Shown: positions 42,130 through 51,055, counted from the first letter of the stretch. The stretch: DNA of 64,000 nt from Hymenobacter aerophilus DSM 13606 (GCF_000382225.1 NZ_KB907809.1:1-64000), one strand, 5' to 3'. The notes: generated by a model from the sequence alone, not told the origin. Numbers and translations: made by a program.

Positions 42130-42179
42130 AAAAGCCTCAAAAACTGCATCTGCGAACAGATTTACAGCTTTTGAGGCTT
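42130..42179 (-). terminator. Terminator of the tRNA-Leu gene
   Basis: On the minus strand AAGCCTCAAAAGCTG pairs with CAGTTTTTGAGGCTT and is followed by TTTTCGC. It lies 27 bases after the tRNA. Confidence 0.8.
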
Positions 42180-42206
42180 GATTTGTGGGAAGTCGTTAGA
42201 CCTTCC

Positions 42207-42291
42207 TGGTACCCAGAGCCGGGCTCGAACCGGCACATCTTGCGATATTGGTGTTTGAGACCAACGCGTCTACCGGTTCCGCCATCTGGGC
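42207..42291 (-). tRNA. tRNA-Leu (anticodon CAA)
   Basis: The minus strand folds as a long-variable-arm tRNA: acceptor GCCCAGA paired with TCTGGGT, D arm with GGCGGAACCGGTAGAC, anticodon stem-loop TTGGT-CTCAAAC-ACCAA with CAA in the loop, a variable stem (TATCGCAAGATG) and T arm GCCGGTTCGAGCCCGGC. Discriminator A and an encoded CCA end it. It reads UUG codons. Confidence 0.95.
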
Positions 42292-42315
42292 AACTTACTA
42301 CGTTCGGCCGGTAGG

Positions 42316-42858
42316 TCACGAACGGGCTGCAAACTTAGCCAGAGATTCGCGAATGCGCAACAGGTAACGCTTTTTGAGGTAGTAGGTGCGCACCTGCTGC
42401 AGGGCCTGGGGGCGGGCATCGGCGGGCAGGCCCTCGTAGCCGGCCAGTACCGGCTCGATACCCGCATCGAGCGTGTCACTCAGCGCGTTGACTTCCGCCG
42501 CTACCTTCATTTCAATGGTGGGGTCGGTCTCAAATTCCAGCTCCATCAGCTGCTCATTCAACTCCATCACTTCCATTAAAAAATCGGGCGGCAGTGCCTG
42601 CTGGCCTTCTTCAAGCAGCCCGTGGCGGCCCAGAATATAGGCCATACGCTGGTCGGGGTGGCTGAGGGTGCGGTAGGCGTCGGTGTTGAGCGTGGCCAAC
42701 TGCAGAATCTCCTGCTGCTTTTCGGCGCTGGCCGTGGCGTGATAATCGGGGTGATACTCCCGGCTCAGGGCGTAGTACCTGGTTTTAAGCGCCGCCTCAT
42801 TGGGCCGGAACGTCTCGGGCAGCTCGTAGAAGTCGAAGTAATTGGGCGTTTCAGACAT
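42316..42858 (-). CDS. hscB: Fe-S cluster co-chaperone HscB
   Basis: A 180-residue J-domain protein. It starts MSETPNYFDFYELPETFRPN, carries the HPD tripeptide in REYHPDYH, and continues with the J-domain helices (LATLNTDAYRTLSHPDQRMAYIL) and a C-terminal three-helix region (LMEVMELNEQLMEL ...) that binds IscU in HscB proteins. It works with the HscA chaperone in Fe-S cluster transfer. No isc gene is adjacent. It lies directly upstream (on the same strand) of the tRNA-Leu. Confidence 0.93.
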   Translation of the reverse strand: MSETPNYFDFYELPETFRPNEAALKTRYYALSREYHPDYHATASAEKQQEILQLATLNTDAYRTLSHPDQRMAYILGRHGLLEEGQQALPPDFLMEVMELNEQLMELEFETDPTIEMKVAAEVNALSDTLDAGIEPVLAGYEGLPADARPQALQQVRTYYLKKRYLLRIRESLAKFAARS

Positions 42859-42963
42859 AGGGTCGGGAAGAGAAGAGGCCGGCTCGGGAGTTTGCCGGGC
42901 TAAGAAGTTCAACCCGTAGCCGGCCCGATAGGTTACGCTGCCCGGCCGAAAAGGCAAGCCGGA

Positions 42964-43272
42964 TCAGGCAGTGGCTGGGGCGGGCAACTCGGCGGGGCGC
43001 ACCGAAAACGCCAGGGGCGGGGCCGCAAACAAAGCCTTAGTGGCCGGCCACACCTGCCCAAACAGCACCGACTGCCGATACGCGTTCAGCGCCTCCGCCG
43101 AGTCCCAGTGGCTGTGCGTGCAGTACACGCGCGGGTCGTCGGCATCCTGCCACAGCTCCAGGTGGCGGCAGCCCGGCATCTGCCGGATCTGGGCTTCAGA
43201 ATCCTGAAAAATGCGCAGAAAGGCAGCCACGTGTTCGGGCGCAAACGTGAGGCGAACAATCCGGATCAGCAT
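42964..43272 (-). CDS. Antibiotic biosynthesis monooxygenase-like (ABM) ferredoxin-fold protein
   Basis: A 102-residue protein starting MLIRIVRLTFAPEHVAAFLR. The fold pattern of the ABM family is seen in FQDSEAQIRQMPGCRHLELWQDADDP and THSHWDSAEALNAYRQSVLF. Small ABM proteins include quinol monooxygenases and haem-degrading enzymes, but many are uncharacterised. It ends about 105 bases before the hscB start on the same strand, so the two could be co-transcribed. Confidence 0.88.
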   Translation of the reverse strand: MLIRIVRLTFAPEHVAAFLRIFQDSEAQIRQMPGCRHLELWQDADDPRVYCTHSHWDSAEALNAYRQSVLFGQVWPATKALFAAPPLAFSVRPAELPAPATA

Positions 43273-43391
43273 ACAGATAGAGAGTAAAAAGTACTTGAGA
43301 AAAAGCTGTCAGATTGACTGATATTTATTAACATAATGTAAGCACGAATTAATTTTTATGCCCACACGCCTTCAGAAAAGGCTTTCAAACC

Positions 43392-44162
43392 CTATCCTCC
43401 GTAGCGCACATCCACCTGCGAGTCAAAGTGCAGGCCCAGCAGCTCGGAGGCATTGCCTTGGTTGATGCCAATGCACAGCTTGTCCTGACTGTTGAAAATG
43501 CAGATGGCCTCGCCCGGGTCGGCCGCCTGGAAGTGGGGGGCGATACTGCGCACGGTTTCGCGGGCGAAATGGATGGTAAACGGCCGGTCGCGACCGATGA
43601 CTTCGAGGGCCGAGCGCGAAATATCGGTTATCAGGTTACCGTAGTGGTCGACGTGCACGACGTGGCCGGTGACGCGGTTGTCCTGCAGGCGCAGCTGGCG
43701 GTTGAGCAGCTGGTAGGGTTCGGCTTGGTCGGGGCCGAGTTCGGCCAGCGCCTTGCCTTGGGCCAGGTGCACGGCGGCGGGCACCAGCAGGTCGCGGGTG
43801 GGGGAGGCGGTGGGCTGCTGGCCGGCGCTGAGGCGCACCAGCTGCTCGGGCGCACCGTCGCAGAGCAGCGGCAGCAGCCCGTTGTCGGCAGCCACAAAGT
43901 AGTGGCCCTGGAACCGGGCGGCCAGCCAGGCCGCATTCGGCGCGCCCAAATCATTCACGCCCACCAAATGCACCGTGCCGGCCGGAAAATCGGCGTACAC
44001 GGCGCCCAGCACGTGCACGGCGTGGGCAATGTTGAACGGCTCGATGCCGTGGGTGAGGTCGAGCACCGGCAGCCCGGGGGCCAGCTGCAGAATCCGGGCC
44101 TTCACGGCGGCCACATAATGGTCGCGGTAGCCGAAATCTGACAGAAACGTAATCAAGCCCAT
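43392..44162 (-). CDS. SAM hydroxide adenosyltransferase / SAM hydrolase (DUF62)
   Basis: A 256-residue protein of the fluorinase/chlorinase fold. It starts MGLITFLSDFGYRDHYVAAVKA, has DLTHGIEPFNIAHAVHVL, the ADNGLL segment and HVDHYGNLITDI, with the conserved histidine and aspartates of the DUF62 hydrolases that split SAM into adenosine and methionine with hydroxide. True halogenases carry a different loop, so hydrolysis is the likely activity. The start at 44162 fits the family; a -7 box lies 53 bases upstream. Confidence 0.93.
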   Translation of the reverse strand: MGLITFLSDFGYRDHYVAAVKARILQLAPGLPVLDLTHGIEPFNIAHAVHVLGAVYADFPAGTVHLVGVNDLGAPNAAWLAARFQGHYFVAADNGLLPLLCDGAPEQLVRLSAGQQPTASPTRDLLVPAAVHLAQGKALAELGPDQAEPYQLLNRQLRLQDNRVTGHVVHVDHYGNLITDISRSALEVIGRDRPFTIHFARETVRSIAPHFQAADPGEAICIFNSQDKLCIGINQGNASELLGLHFDSQVDVRYGG

Positions 44163-44214
44163 GACCGGAAATTCGGAGTTATTCGTACTATTGCTTTGCG
44201 CCCCGTGGGGGTGG

Positions 44215-44222
44215 CAAAAGTA
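44215..44222 (-). promoter_or_regulatory. Putative -7 box upstream of the DUF62 gene
   Basis: TACTTTTG on the minus strand, 53 bases upstream of the ATG at 44162. Confidence 0.5.
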
Positions 44223-44348
44223 GGCCTTTTGCCCGGAACCGGATAGGGCAACGATAACCCGGCTTTTGCTGTTATAGGCAGCAGAGGTGGTCATCCGCCG
44301 GGCTTTCAGCCGCTTATTTTTCTCTTCTCGCTTTTAAAATCCGATAGT

Positions 44349-45365
44349 TTGGTCGAAAAAGTCATCACGCTGGAAAATGTGTCCCTGGTAGAATTCCTGG
44401 GGCCCGACAACCAGAACATCCGCCAGCTGGCCGCGGCTTTCCCGGGCAGCAAAGTTGTTTCGCGGGGCAACGAAATCAAGATTCAGGGCCAGCCGGCCGT
44501 TATCAGCCGCATCAACGACATCCTCTCGGCCCTCATCGAGCACTACCACGAGTACGGCACCATCACCGACAAAACCGTGAGCCAGTACCTCTCCTCGGCC
44601 GATGAGGAGGTGGAAGAAGCGCGCATGGCCGCCGCGCCCGACGTGATTCTGTTCGGAGCCAAGGGCGGCGTTATCAAGGCCCGCACGGCCAACCAGCAGC
44701 GCCTCGTGGATGCCGTGATGAAGAACGATTTGGTGTTTGCGCTCGGGCCGGCCGGTACGGGCAAAACCTATATTTCGGTGGCGCTGGCCGTGCGCGCCCT
44801 CAAGAACAAGGAGGTCAAGAAAATCATCATCTCGCGCCCCGTGGTGGAAGCCGGCGAAAGCCTCGGCTTCCTGCCCGGCGACATGAAGGAGAAAGTCGAC
44901 CCCTACCTGCGGCCGATTTACGACGCGCTGGAGGACATGCTGCCGCCCGAGAAGTTCAAGTTCTATATGGAGAACAAGACCATCGAAATTGCGCCGCTGG
45001 CCTACATGCGCGGCCGCACGCTCAACCACGCCTTCGTGCTGCTCGATGAGGCCCAGAACACCACGCCTTCGCAGCTGAAGATGTTTCTGACTCGCATGGG
45101 CCCGCACGCCAAGGTGATGGTAAACGGCGACCGGAGCCAGATCGACCTGCCCACTAAGCAGAAATCCGGCCTCAATCAGGCCCTCGACATCCTGCGCGAC
45201 GTGCCCGGCATCGGGTTCGTGGAAATGACGGCCGAGGATGTGGTGCGCCACCGCCTGGTAAAGGAAATCGTGCTGGCCTACGACCAGTTCGACACCGAGC
45301 AGGAGCAGGAGCGCGCCGACCAGGCCAACCGCCCCGTGCGCCCCGCCCAGCGCCGCGGCGAGTAG
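44349..45365 (+). CDS. PhoH family ATPase
   Basis: A 338-residue protein starting at TTG (MVEKVITLENVSLVEFLGPD). A KH-like N-terminal part (residues 15-65) precedes the PhoH P-loop domain: Walker A GPAGTGKT (133-140), ISRPVVEAGESLGFLPGD, the Walker B region HAFVLLDEAQNTT and GDRSQIDLP. Members are ATPases linked to RNA metabolism, often near ybeY, which is not seen here. The tail after residue 315 is charged (EQEQERADQANRP). Confidence 0.94.
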   Translation: MVEKVITLENVSLVEFLGPDNQNIRQLAAAFPGSKVVSRGNEIKIQGQPAVISRINDILSALIEHYHEYGTITDKTVSQYLSSADEEVEEARMAAAPDVILFGAKGGVIKARTANQQRLVDAVMKNDLVFALGPAGTGKTYISVALAVRALKNKEVKKIIISRPVVEAGESLGFLPGDMKEKVDPYLRPIYDALEDMLPPEKFKFYMENKTIEIAPLAYMRGRTLNHAFVLLDEAQNTTPSQLKMFLTRMGPHAKVMVNGDRSQIDLPTKQKSGLNQALDILRDVPGIGFVEMTAEDVVRHRLVKEIVLAYDQFDTEQEQERADQANRPVRPAQRRGE

Positions 45366-45412
45366 GTTTGCCTGAGCTGTTAGCTCTCAGCTGACAGCTG
45401 TTAGCTTGACCG

Positions 45413-45506
45413 CCTGTCATCCTGACGAAGGAAGGACCTCATTCCGTGAAAACCAGTCGTTATTACGATTGCCGTTTTCACGGAATGAGGTCCTTCCTTC
45501 GTCAGA
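45413..45506. repeat. Family A palindrome, copy 8 (GACGAAGGAAGG variant)
   Basis: CCTGTCATCCTGACGAAGGA and TCCTTCCTTCGTCAGA arms with inner ACCTCATTCCGTGAAAAC / GTTTTCACGGAATGAGGT. It matches the variant at 26984 and lies just upstream of the -7 box of the GNAT gene. A degenerate simple repeat of AGCTGTTAGCT-type words precedes it (45375-45405). Confidence 0.92.
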
Positions 45507-45524
45507 ACGAAAAATGTGGACTTT

Positions 45525-45532
45525 TACTTTTG
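45525..45532 (+). promoter_or_regulatory. Putative -7 box of the GNAT gene
   Basis: TACTTTTG, 30 bases upstream of the ATG at 45562 and 19 bases after the end of the family A palindrome. Confidence 0.5.
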
Positions 45533-45561
45533 ACCTTTTCTCGTTGACCTCAGAATTGCCC

Positions 45562-45996
45562 ATGCAAGTCCGCCGCATTACCACCGACGCCGACCTGGAA
45601 GCGGCGCTGGTCATCCGCCGTACCGTGTTTGTGCTGGGCCAGAACGTGCCCGCCGACCTCGAATACGACGCCCACGACCGCACCGACGCCGCGCACTACC
45701 TCGCCCTGACTGCCACCGGCCAGCCCTGCGGCACGGCCCGCTGGCGCCCCACGGATAAAGGCGTGAAGCTGGAGCGTTTCGCCGTGCTGGCCGAGCACCG
45801 CAACCAGCAGGCCGGCGCGGCCCTGCTCGCCGCCGTAGTCCGCGATGTGCAGGCCGCGCACCCCGGCGCGCTCGTGTACCTGCACGCCCAGTTGCCCGCC
45901 GTGCGCTTCTACGAGCGTCACGGCTTTCAGAAGATGGGCGAGAAGTTTGTGGAGGCCGATATTGAGCACTACCGGATGGCGCTGCCGCAGGGCTGA
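45562..45996 (+). CDS. GNAT family N-acetyltransferase
   Basis: A 144-residue protein starting MQVRRITTDADLEAALVIRR. The acetyl-CoA site is in LERFAVLAEHRNQQAGAALL, where the usual R/Q-x-x-G-x-G/A is RNQQAGAA, and the fold ends with YLHAQLPAVRFYERHGFQKMGEKF, the pattern of ElaA/YjcF-like acetyltransferases. The substrate is unknown. Upstream in-frame codons lie in the repeat and are rejected as start. Confidence 0.92.
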   Translation: MQVRRITTDADLEAALVIRRTVFVLGQNVPADLEYDAHDRTDAAHYLALTATGQPCGTARWRPTDKGVKLERFAVLAEHRNQQAGAALLAAVVRDVQAAHPGALVYLHAQLPAVRFYERHGFQKMGEKFVEADIEHYRMALPQG

Positions 45997-46147
45997 AATC
46001 TGAGCGGAGCGGAAAAACAATGCGTTGCCGGTGCTGACAATTCGCCGTATTTTCTTCACCTTGATTACCAGATACCTGCCTTAGCCAGACTGTCCGGTCG
46101 GAAGCGGTCAGCTAGCAGCTAAAAGCCAACCGCTCAGCCCCACGGGT

Positions 46148-48412
46148 ATGCAAGTCAAATGGGCCCCGAATGCCTTCGTGCGTTTCGTGCTGCCGCTGAT
46201 GGCCGGTATTCTCACGTATTTGTACTATGGCCCGGCGCTGCCCGAGCTTTGGCCGCTACTGCTGGGGCTGGTGACGCTGTTCGGCGGGCTGCAGTGGTGG
46301 GCGGTCCGGCGGCCCGAACCCGGCCCCACCGACGCGGCCGGGCTGCTGGCGGTGCTGGCTCTGTACGTGGCCGGCCTCACGCTCACGCAGCAGGCCACCG
46401 AAAGCCGGGCTCCCAACCACCTCTACCGCTTCGGTAGCGAAGTTGAATTTTACCGGGCCGTGGTGGACGATTACACGGTGCGCCGGCCCGCCACCTACGC
46501 CACCACCGTGCGGGTGTCGGCGGTGCGGGTGGCGGGGCGGTGGCGGCCCGCGGTGGGCGGCATCCGGGTCTCCATTCCGCGCACCGATTCGTTACCGGCG
46601 CCCCAGTACGGCGACCTGTGGCTGGTGCGCGGCGCGCCGACCCCGAGCAAGGCCCCGCTCAACCCCGGCGAGTTCGACTACCGCCGCTACCTGCAGTACC
46701 ACCAGATTTACCACCAACAGTTCATCCACCCCGACCAGTACCAGCGCGTTGGCATCGCGCCGCCGAGCTTGCTGCGGGCCGTGGCCATGCGGGCGGCGCG
46801 GGTAGTGGAGGCCGTTTTCAAGCACTACGTGCACGCCAAACGCGAGTACGCGCTGGCTTCGGCGCTGGTGCTGGGCCTCAAAGACGACGTGGATCAGCAG
46901 ACCAAGGAGGCCTACGCCAACACCGGCACCACGCACATTATGGCCGTGTCGGGCCTGCAGGTGGGGCTACTGTTTGGGGCCGTGAGCTGGCTGCTGGGGC
47001 TGTTGCCGGGCCGCCGCGGGCCATTTATGCGGCTGGCCACGGCCCTGGCCGGGCTGGGCGTTATCTGGAGCTACGCCTTTCTGACGGGCCTTTCGGCCTC
47101 GGTGCTGCGGGCCACGGTGATGTTCTCATTTTTGATTGTGGCCCGCGCTTTCGGCCGGCAGACGTCGATGTACAACCTGCTGGCCGTGGCGGCTTTTTTT
47201 CTGCTCTGCTACGACCCGTATCTGCTCTGTGATGTGGGCTTCCAGCTCTCGTTTCTGGCCGTGCTCAGCATCGTGTACCTGCAGCCGATAATTGCCGGCT
47301 GGCTGCATCCGAAGGCGTATTTCCTGGACCGGCAGCGGCCCTGGCAGCCGCCGGCGGTGCAGCGCTTCTGGAAGGGGCTGGGCATCGGGTTCGATTGGGT
47401 GTGGAAGGCTACGGCGCTATCGTTGGCGGCGCAGGTGGCCACGTTTCCGCTGGGCTTGTTCTACTTCCACCAGTTTCCGCTGAGCTTCCTGCTCTCCAAC
47501 CTCGTGGCCGTGCCCATTTCCAGCCTGGCCGTGTACGTGGGGCTGCTGCTGTTGCTGCTCAAGGGCTGTGGCTGGCTGCTGGGGCTGATTTCGGCGTCCG
47601 CCGCGCACGGCTTCGACTACCTGCTGAAAGGCGTGGCCTGGGTATTTGAGTTCATGATCTGGGGCTTCAACGAGTACATTTTCCTCATCGGCCGGTCGCT
47701 GCCCGGGGCGCTGGTGTCGGGCATCCACATTTCGGCTCCGCAGGCCTGGCTGATATTCGGGGTGATTCTGGCCCTGCTGGCCTTCTTTGCCCTGAAAAAG
47801 CTGCAGTGGCTGGCGCTGGCCTGCACGTTTATGGGCGTGTTTGCCGGCAGCCGGGTGTGGGCCGCCCGCCAGCTGGCCCCCGACGAGCAGCTCATCGTTT
47901 ACAGCATTCCGCGCCGCTCGGTGGTGGGCTTCTGGCAGGGCGCGGCCGCCGACATCGTGCCGCTCGACTCGCTGCCGCTCACCGAAACCGAGCGCACCTA
48001 CCGCATTGTGCCGGGCAGCATCCGGCGCAATGCCCGGCGCGTGCGCTACTGGCCCGGCTGGCGGGGCGGCCCGGTGCCGGCAGTGGTAGCCGAGCCGGGG
48101 CTGGTGCTCAGCGGCTGGCGCGGCCGGCAGCTGGCCTTCGTGAGCGGGCGGCTGAGCGGCAGCACCGGGCCGCTGCCGGGGCTGGCGGCCGTGGTGCTGC
48201 GCCGCAACGCGCGGGTGCAGCCCGCCGAGGTGGCGGCGCTGTTCGGCACGGCCCCGCGCATTGTGTTCGATTCGAGCTGCAAAAGCTGGTACGTAGCCCG
48301 GCAGGATTCGCTGTTCCGGGCCGCCGGTTTCCGCACCCACGACGTGACGCTGGCGGGGGCCTTTGTGGTGGGCGCCCGTTCTGATGAGTACAAAATTACC
48401 GTCCGGGAATAG
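46148..48412 (+). CDS. comEC: ComEC/Rec2 family competence protein
   Basis: A 754-residue polytopic membrane protein. It has N-terminal helices, a soluble DUF4131/OB-like domain (about residues 90-200, with RYLQYHHQIYHQQFIH), and the competence domain with the conserved TKEAYANTGTTHIMAVSGLQVG followed by helices and FLTGLSASVLRATVMF. The C-terminal part after residue ~560 is soluble but shows no clear metallo-beta-lactamase motif, as in other Bacteroidetes ComEC proteins. It should form the inner-membrane channel for DNA uptake. No other com gene is close by. Confidence 0.93.
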   Translation: MQVKWAPNAFVRFVLPLMAGILTYLYYGPALPELWPLLLGLVTLFGGLQWWAVRRPEPGPTDAAGLLAVLALYVAGLTLTQQATESRAPNHLYRFGSEVEFYRAVVDDYTVRRPATYATTVRVSAVRVAGRWRPAVGGIRVSIPRTDSLPAPQYGDLWLVRGAPTPSKAPLNPGEFDYRRYLQYHQIYHQQFIHPDQYQRVGIAPPSLLRAVAMRAARVVEAVFKHYVHAKREYALASALVLGLKDDVDQQTKEAYANTGTTHIMAVSGLQVGLLFGAVSWLLGLLPGRRGPFMRLATALAGLGVIWSYAFLTGLSASVLRATVMFSFLIVARAFGRQTSMYNLLAVAAFFLLCYDPYLLCDVGFQLSFLAVLSIVYLQPIIAGWLHPKAYFLDRQRPWQPPAVQRFWKGLGIGFDWVWKATALSLAAQVATFPLGLFYFHQFPLSFLLSNLVAVPISSLAVYVGLLLLLLKGCGWLLGLISASAAHGFDYLLKGVAWVFEFMIWGFNEYIFLIGRSLPGALVSGIHISAPQAWLIFGVILALLAFFALKKLQWLALACTFMGVFAGSRVWAARQLAPDEQLIVYSIPRRSVVGFWQGAAADIVPLDSLPLTETERTYRIVPGSIRRNARRVRYWPGWRGGPVPAVVAEPGLVLSGWRGRQLAFVSGRLSGSTGPLPGLAAVVLRRNARVQPAEVAALFGTAPRIVFDSSCKSWYVARQDSLFRAAGFRTHDVTLAGAFVVGARSDEYKITVRE

Positions 48413-48456
48413 CCGGGTTTAGCGGCGGTTTCGTATCATAGTAGCATCAATTTTGC

Positions 48457-48464
48457 TAGGTTTG
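48457..48464 (+). promoter_or_regulatory. Putative -7 box upstream of the enoyl-CoA hydratase gene
   Basis: TAGGTTTG (TAnnTTTG), 96 bases before the ATG at 48560. Confidence 0.4.
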
Positions 48465-48559
48465 GATTTTCCGACCTCCTTCTGGCTCAGCCCGGCCCCT
48501 TGCTGCGTGCATCTATTGGCCCCTCTGCTGACCCCCATTTTGCCCCACCGACCCCGACT

Positions 48560-49372
48560 ATGGAAGACGCCCTCACTCAGGAACTGGAAGAACTGCGCTA
48601 CATCGGCTACGAAGTGCAGGATTCCATCGGCTACATCACGCTCAACCGCCCCGATAAGCGCAATGCGCTAAACGCCAACGTGGTAACCGAGTTAAAGCAG
48701 GCCTTCGCCCACGCCGAGGAAGACGAGGCCTGCAAAGTAATTGTGCTGCGGGCCGCCGGCGACGTATTCTGCGCCGGCGCCGATTTAGGCTACATTCAGG
48801 AGCTGCAGAACTTCGGCTACAACGAAAACCTGGCCGACTCGACCCACCTGATGCAGTTGTTCCACCAGATTTACACGCTCAACAAGGTGGTTATCGGGCA
48901 GGTGCATGGGCACGCGCTGGCCGGCGGCTGCGGCCTGGCCACCATCTGCGACTTCGCCTTCACGGTGCCGGAAGCCAAATTCGGCTACACCGAGGTGAAA
49001 ATCGGCTTTTTGCCGGCCATCGTCAGCATTTTTCTGCTGCGCAAAATAGGGGAGGCCCGCACCAAGCAGCTGCTGCTCACCGGCGACATTATTCTGGCCG
49101 ACAAGGCGCTGGAGTACGGACTGGTGAACTTTGTAGTGCCCCGCGAAGAGCTGGCCGATAACGTGTACCGTTTCGCCCGTCGCCTGTGCGTCGAAAACTC
49201 GGCCCAGAGCATGGAAACCACCAAGGAAATGATGACCCGCCTGCCCGAAATGCCCCTCGAAGACAGCCTGCGCTACGCCGCCCGCATGAACGCCGACGCC
49301 CGTAGCTCCGACGACTGCCGCCGCGGCATTGCCGCCTTCCTCAACAAGGAGAAGCTCACCTGGGACAATTGA
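48560..49372 (+). CDS. Enoyl-CoA hydratase/isomerase family protein
   Basis: A 270-residue crotonase-fold protein starting MEDALTQELEELRYIGYEVQ. Family marks are ITLNRPDKRNALNANVV, the oxyanion-hole segment DVFCAGADLGYIQEL, HGHALAGGCGLATICDFAF and TEVKIGFLPAIVS. The acidic catalytic residue position holds glutamate in GYTEVKIG. Reactions could be hydration in beta-oxidation or methylglutaconyl-CoA hydration in leucine breakdown. A longer open frame starts at 48500, but the family start fits 48560. Confidence 0.92.
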   Translation: MEDALTQELEELRYIGYEVQDSIGYITLNRPDKRNALNANVVTELKQAFAHAEEDEACKVIVLRAAGDVFCAGADLGYIQELQNFGYNENLADSTHLMQLFHQIYTLNKVVIGQVHGHALAGGCGLATICDFAFTVPEAKFGYTEVKIGFLPAIVSIFLLRKIGEARTKQLLLTGDIILADKALEYGLVNFVVPREELADNVYRFARRLCVENSAQSMETTKEMMTRLPEMPLEDSLRYAARMNADARSSDDCRRGIAAFLNKEKLTWDN

Positions 49373-49395
49373 TTTTAATGTGAAAAGTGTGGTGA

Positions 49396-49465
49396 GAATG
49401 TGACTAATGTGCGGAATGTATTTCTGCATGTGGAACAAATGGTATTCCGCACATTATTCACATTC
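49396..49465. repeat. Simple-word palindrome
   Basis: GAATGTGACTAATGTGCGGA at 49396 and TCCGCACATTATTCACATTC at 49446-49465 pair over 22 bp with one mismatch, and repeats of AATGTG / CACATT words extend outward on both sides (49379-49485). Confidence 0.85.
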
Positions 49466-49525
49466 CTCCTGCATTCTGCACATTCAAGCAAAAAACCTTC
49501 TCGCTTTTCCGCTGGTTAGGGCAGT

Positions 49526-50026
49526 ATGACAACGCTGGGTGCCGTGGCCGTAACGGCCGCTACTTTCTTGGGAATGGAATTCGTAGCCTGGTTTATGCAC
49601 CGCTTTGTGCTGCACGGGCCGCTGTGGTTTTTGCACCGCTCGCACCATGTGCGCCACCCGCACCGCTTCGAGCGCAACGATTTCTTCTTCCTGTTTTACG
49701 GCTCGCTCTCGATGCTGCTCATCATCTTCGGCTCCGAAAACCACGATTTTCGGTTCTGGATGGGCGTGGGCATTGCTAGCTATGGCACGCTGTATTTTTT
49801 CGTGCACGACGTGCTCATTCATGGCCGGCTGCGCTTCTGGCGCAAGTCGCGCAACACGTATTTGCGGGCCCTGAATATGGCGCACAAAATGCACCACAAA
49901 ACCACCGGCCGCGACGGCAGCGAGGAATTCGGCCTGCTATGGATTTCGCCCAAGTACTTCCGGATGGCCCTGAACCGTCCGGCCCCCAGCCGCACGCTGA
50001 AATCCACTGCCAAAGCCACCGAATAA
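49526..50026 (+). CDS. crtZ: Beta-carotene 3-hydroxylase
   Basis: A 166-residue membrane di-iron hydroxylase of the fatty-acid hydroxylase superfamily. The four histidine clusters are HRFVLHG, HRSHHVRHPH, HDVLIHGR and HKMHHK, as in CrtZ. Two hydrophobic stretches are seen (AVAVTAATFLGMEFVAWF and FFFLFYGSLSMLLIIFG). It hydroxylates the beta-ionone ring at C3 towards zeaxanthin; with CrtW nearby the final product could be astaxanthin-like. It opens the carotenoid region and is followed by a light-type regulator. Confidence 0.93.
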   Translation: MTTLGAVAVTAATFLGMEFVAWFMHRFVLHGPLWFLHRSHHVRHPHRFERNDFFFLFYGSLSMLLIIFGSENHDFRFWMGVGIASYGTLYFFVHDVLIHGRLRFWRKSRNTYLRALNMAHKMHHKTTGRDGSEEFGLLWISPKYFRMALNRPAPSRTLKSTAKATE

Positions 50027-50143
50027 AGGCCGGGCCGCCCGATTTTAAAACCGCAGCGGCAGTTGCCGGTTGTTCGGCTTCAGAGTCTCACCCCCTGAAA
50101 TAAAAGCTAACAGCTATCCGCTAATAGCGAACAGCTCAACCCA

Positions 50144-51055
50144 ATGGGGCATTTTTCCATTTCCGATTTAGAGCAGCTTTCGGGCGTAAAGGCGCACACA
50201 ATTCGCGTGTGGGAGCAGCGCTACGGCATTCTGCAGCCCGCCCGCACCGCTACCAACATCCGCACCTACTGCGAAGACGATTTGCGCCGGCTGCTGAACG
50301 TGGCCACGCTCTGCGACCGGGGCTACCGCATTTCGAAAGTGGCCGGCCTGAGCGAGCAGGAGCTATGTGCCGCCGTGCTGGCCGGCAACGATGCGGCCCA
50401 CAGCTACTGCCAGCGCGTGAACGGGCTGCTGGCCGCCATGCTGGCCATGGATGAGTGCCGGCTGGTGGATTTGTTCGACCAGAGCATCGGGCAGTTGGGC
50501 CTGGAAGAGGCCATTTTGCGGGTGGCCTACCCGTTTTTGCAGCGCATTGGCGTGATGTGGCAGGCCGGTACTGTAAATCCGGCCCAGGAGCACCTGGTAA
50601 CCAACCTGCTGCGCCAGAAAATGCTGGCCGCCACCGATGCGCTGCCGCCGGTGGCGCCCGGCGCGGCCCGGCGCTGGGTGCTGTTTCTGCCCGAGCGCGA
50701 AATGCACGAGCTGGCGCTGCTGTTTATGAACTACGTGCTGCGGGCCCGCCGCCACCACGTGCTGTATCTGGGCCAGAATCTGCCCATCACCGAGCTGCGG
50801 TCCGTGTGCGCCAGCTACCAGCCCCACGCCCTGCTCACGGTGCTCACGGCCGTGCCCGAGCGCGACGAGGTGGGCAGCTTTGTGCAGCAGGTCTGCCAGC
50901 ACTGCCCCAGCACCGACCTCTATATCTATGGGCCGTTGGCGCAGCTCGATTTTCCGCTGCCGCCCAAAACCACCCGCCTGGCCCTGATTACCGACTTTAT
51001 TGCCCTGGCCGACGCCCTGGCAACAGAGCACAAGCTCGGCGCTACAAACCAATAG
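50144..51055 (+). CDS. MerR-family regulator with cobalamin-binding photoreceptor domain (CarH/LitR-like)
   Basis: A 303-residue regulator. MerR-type winged helix at residues 4-70 (ISDLEQLSGVKAHTIRVWEQRYG). The four-helix cap contains W139 and the E149-H150 pair (W-x9-EH), the same spacing as W131/E141/H142 of Thermus CarH, which hold the adenosyl group and B12. The Rossmann-like B12 domain has H188 in PEREMHELALLF as the candidate lower axial ligand, then RRHHVLYLGQNLP. CarH binds DNA in the dark and is released when light breaks the Co-C bond. Next to crtZ, a sigma factor, crtI, crtB and crtW, it is likely to control carotenoid genes by light. Confidence 0.93.
   Translation: MGHFSISDLEQLSGVKAHTIRVWEQRYGILQPARTATNIRTYCEDDLRRLLNVATLCDRGYRISKVAGLSEQELCAAVLAGNDAAHSYCQRVNGLLAAMLAMDECRLVDLFDQSIGQLGLEEAILRVAYPFLQRIGVMWQAGTVNPAQEHLVTNLLRQKMLAATDALPPVAPGAARRWVLFLPEREMHELALLFMNYVLRARRHHVLYLGQNLPITELRSVCASYQPHALLTVLTAVPERDEVGSFVQQVCQHCPSTDLYIYGPLAQLDFPLPPKTTRLALITDFIALADALATEHKLGATNQ

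Noticed and set aside
42069..42149. ATG at 42149 as start of the AsmA-like protein
   Set aside because: It lies within the terminator hairpin of the tRNA-Leu; the ATG at 42068 leaves a plausible leader and signal region.
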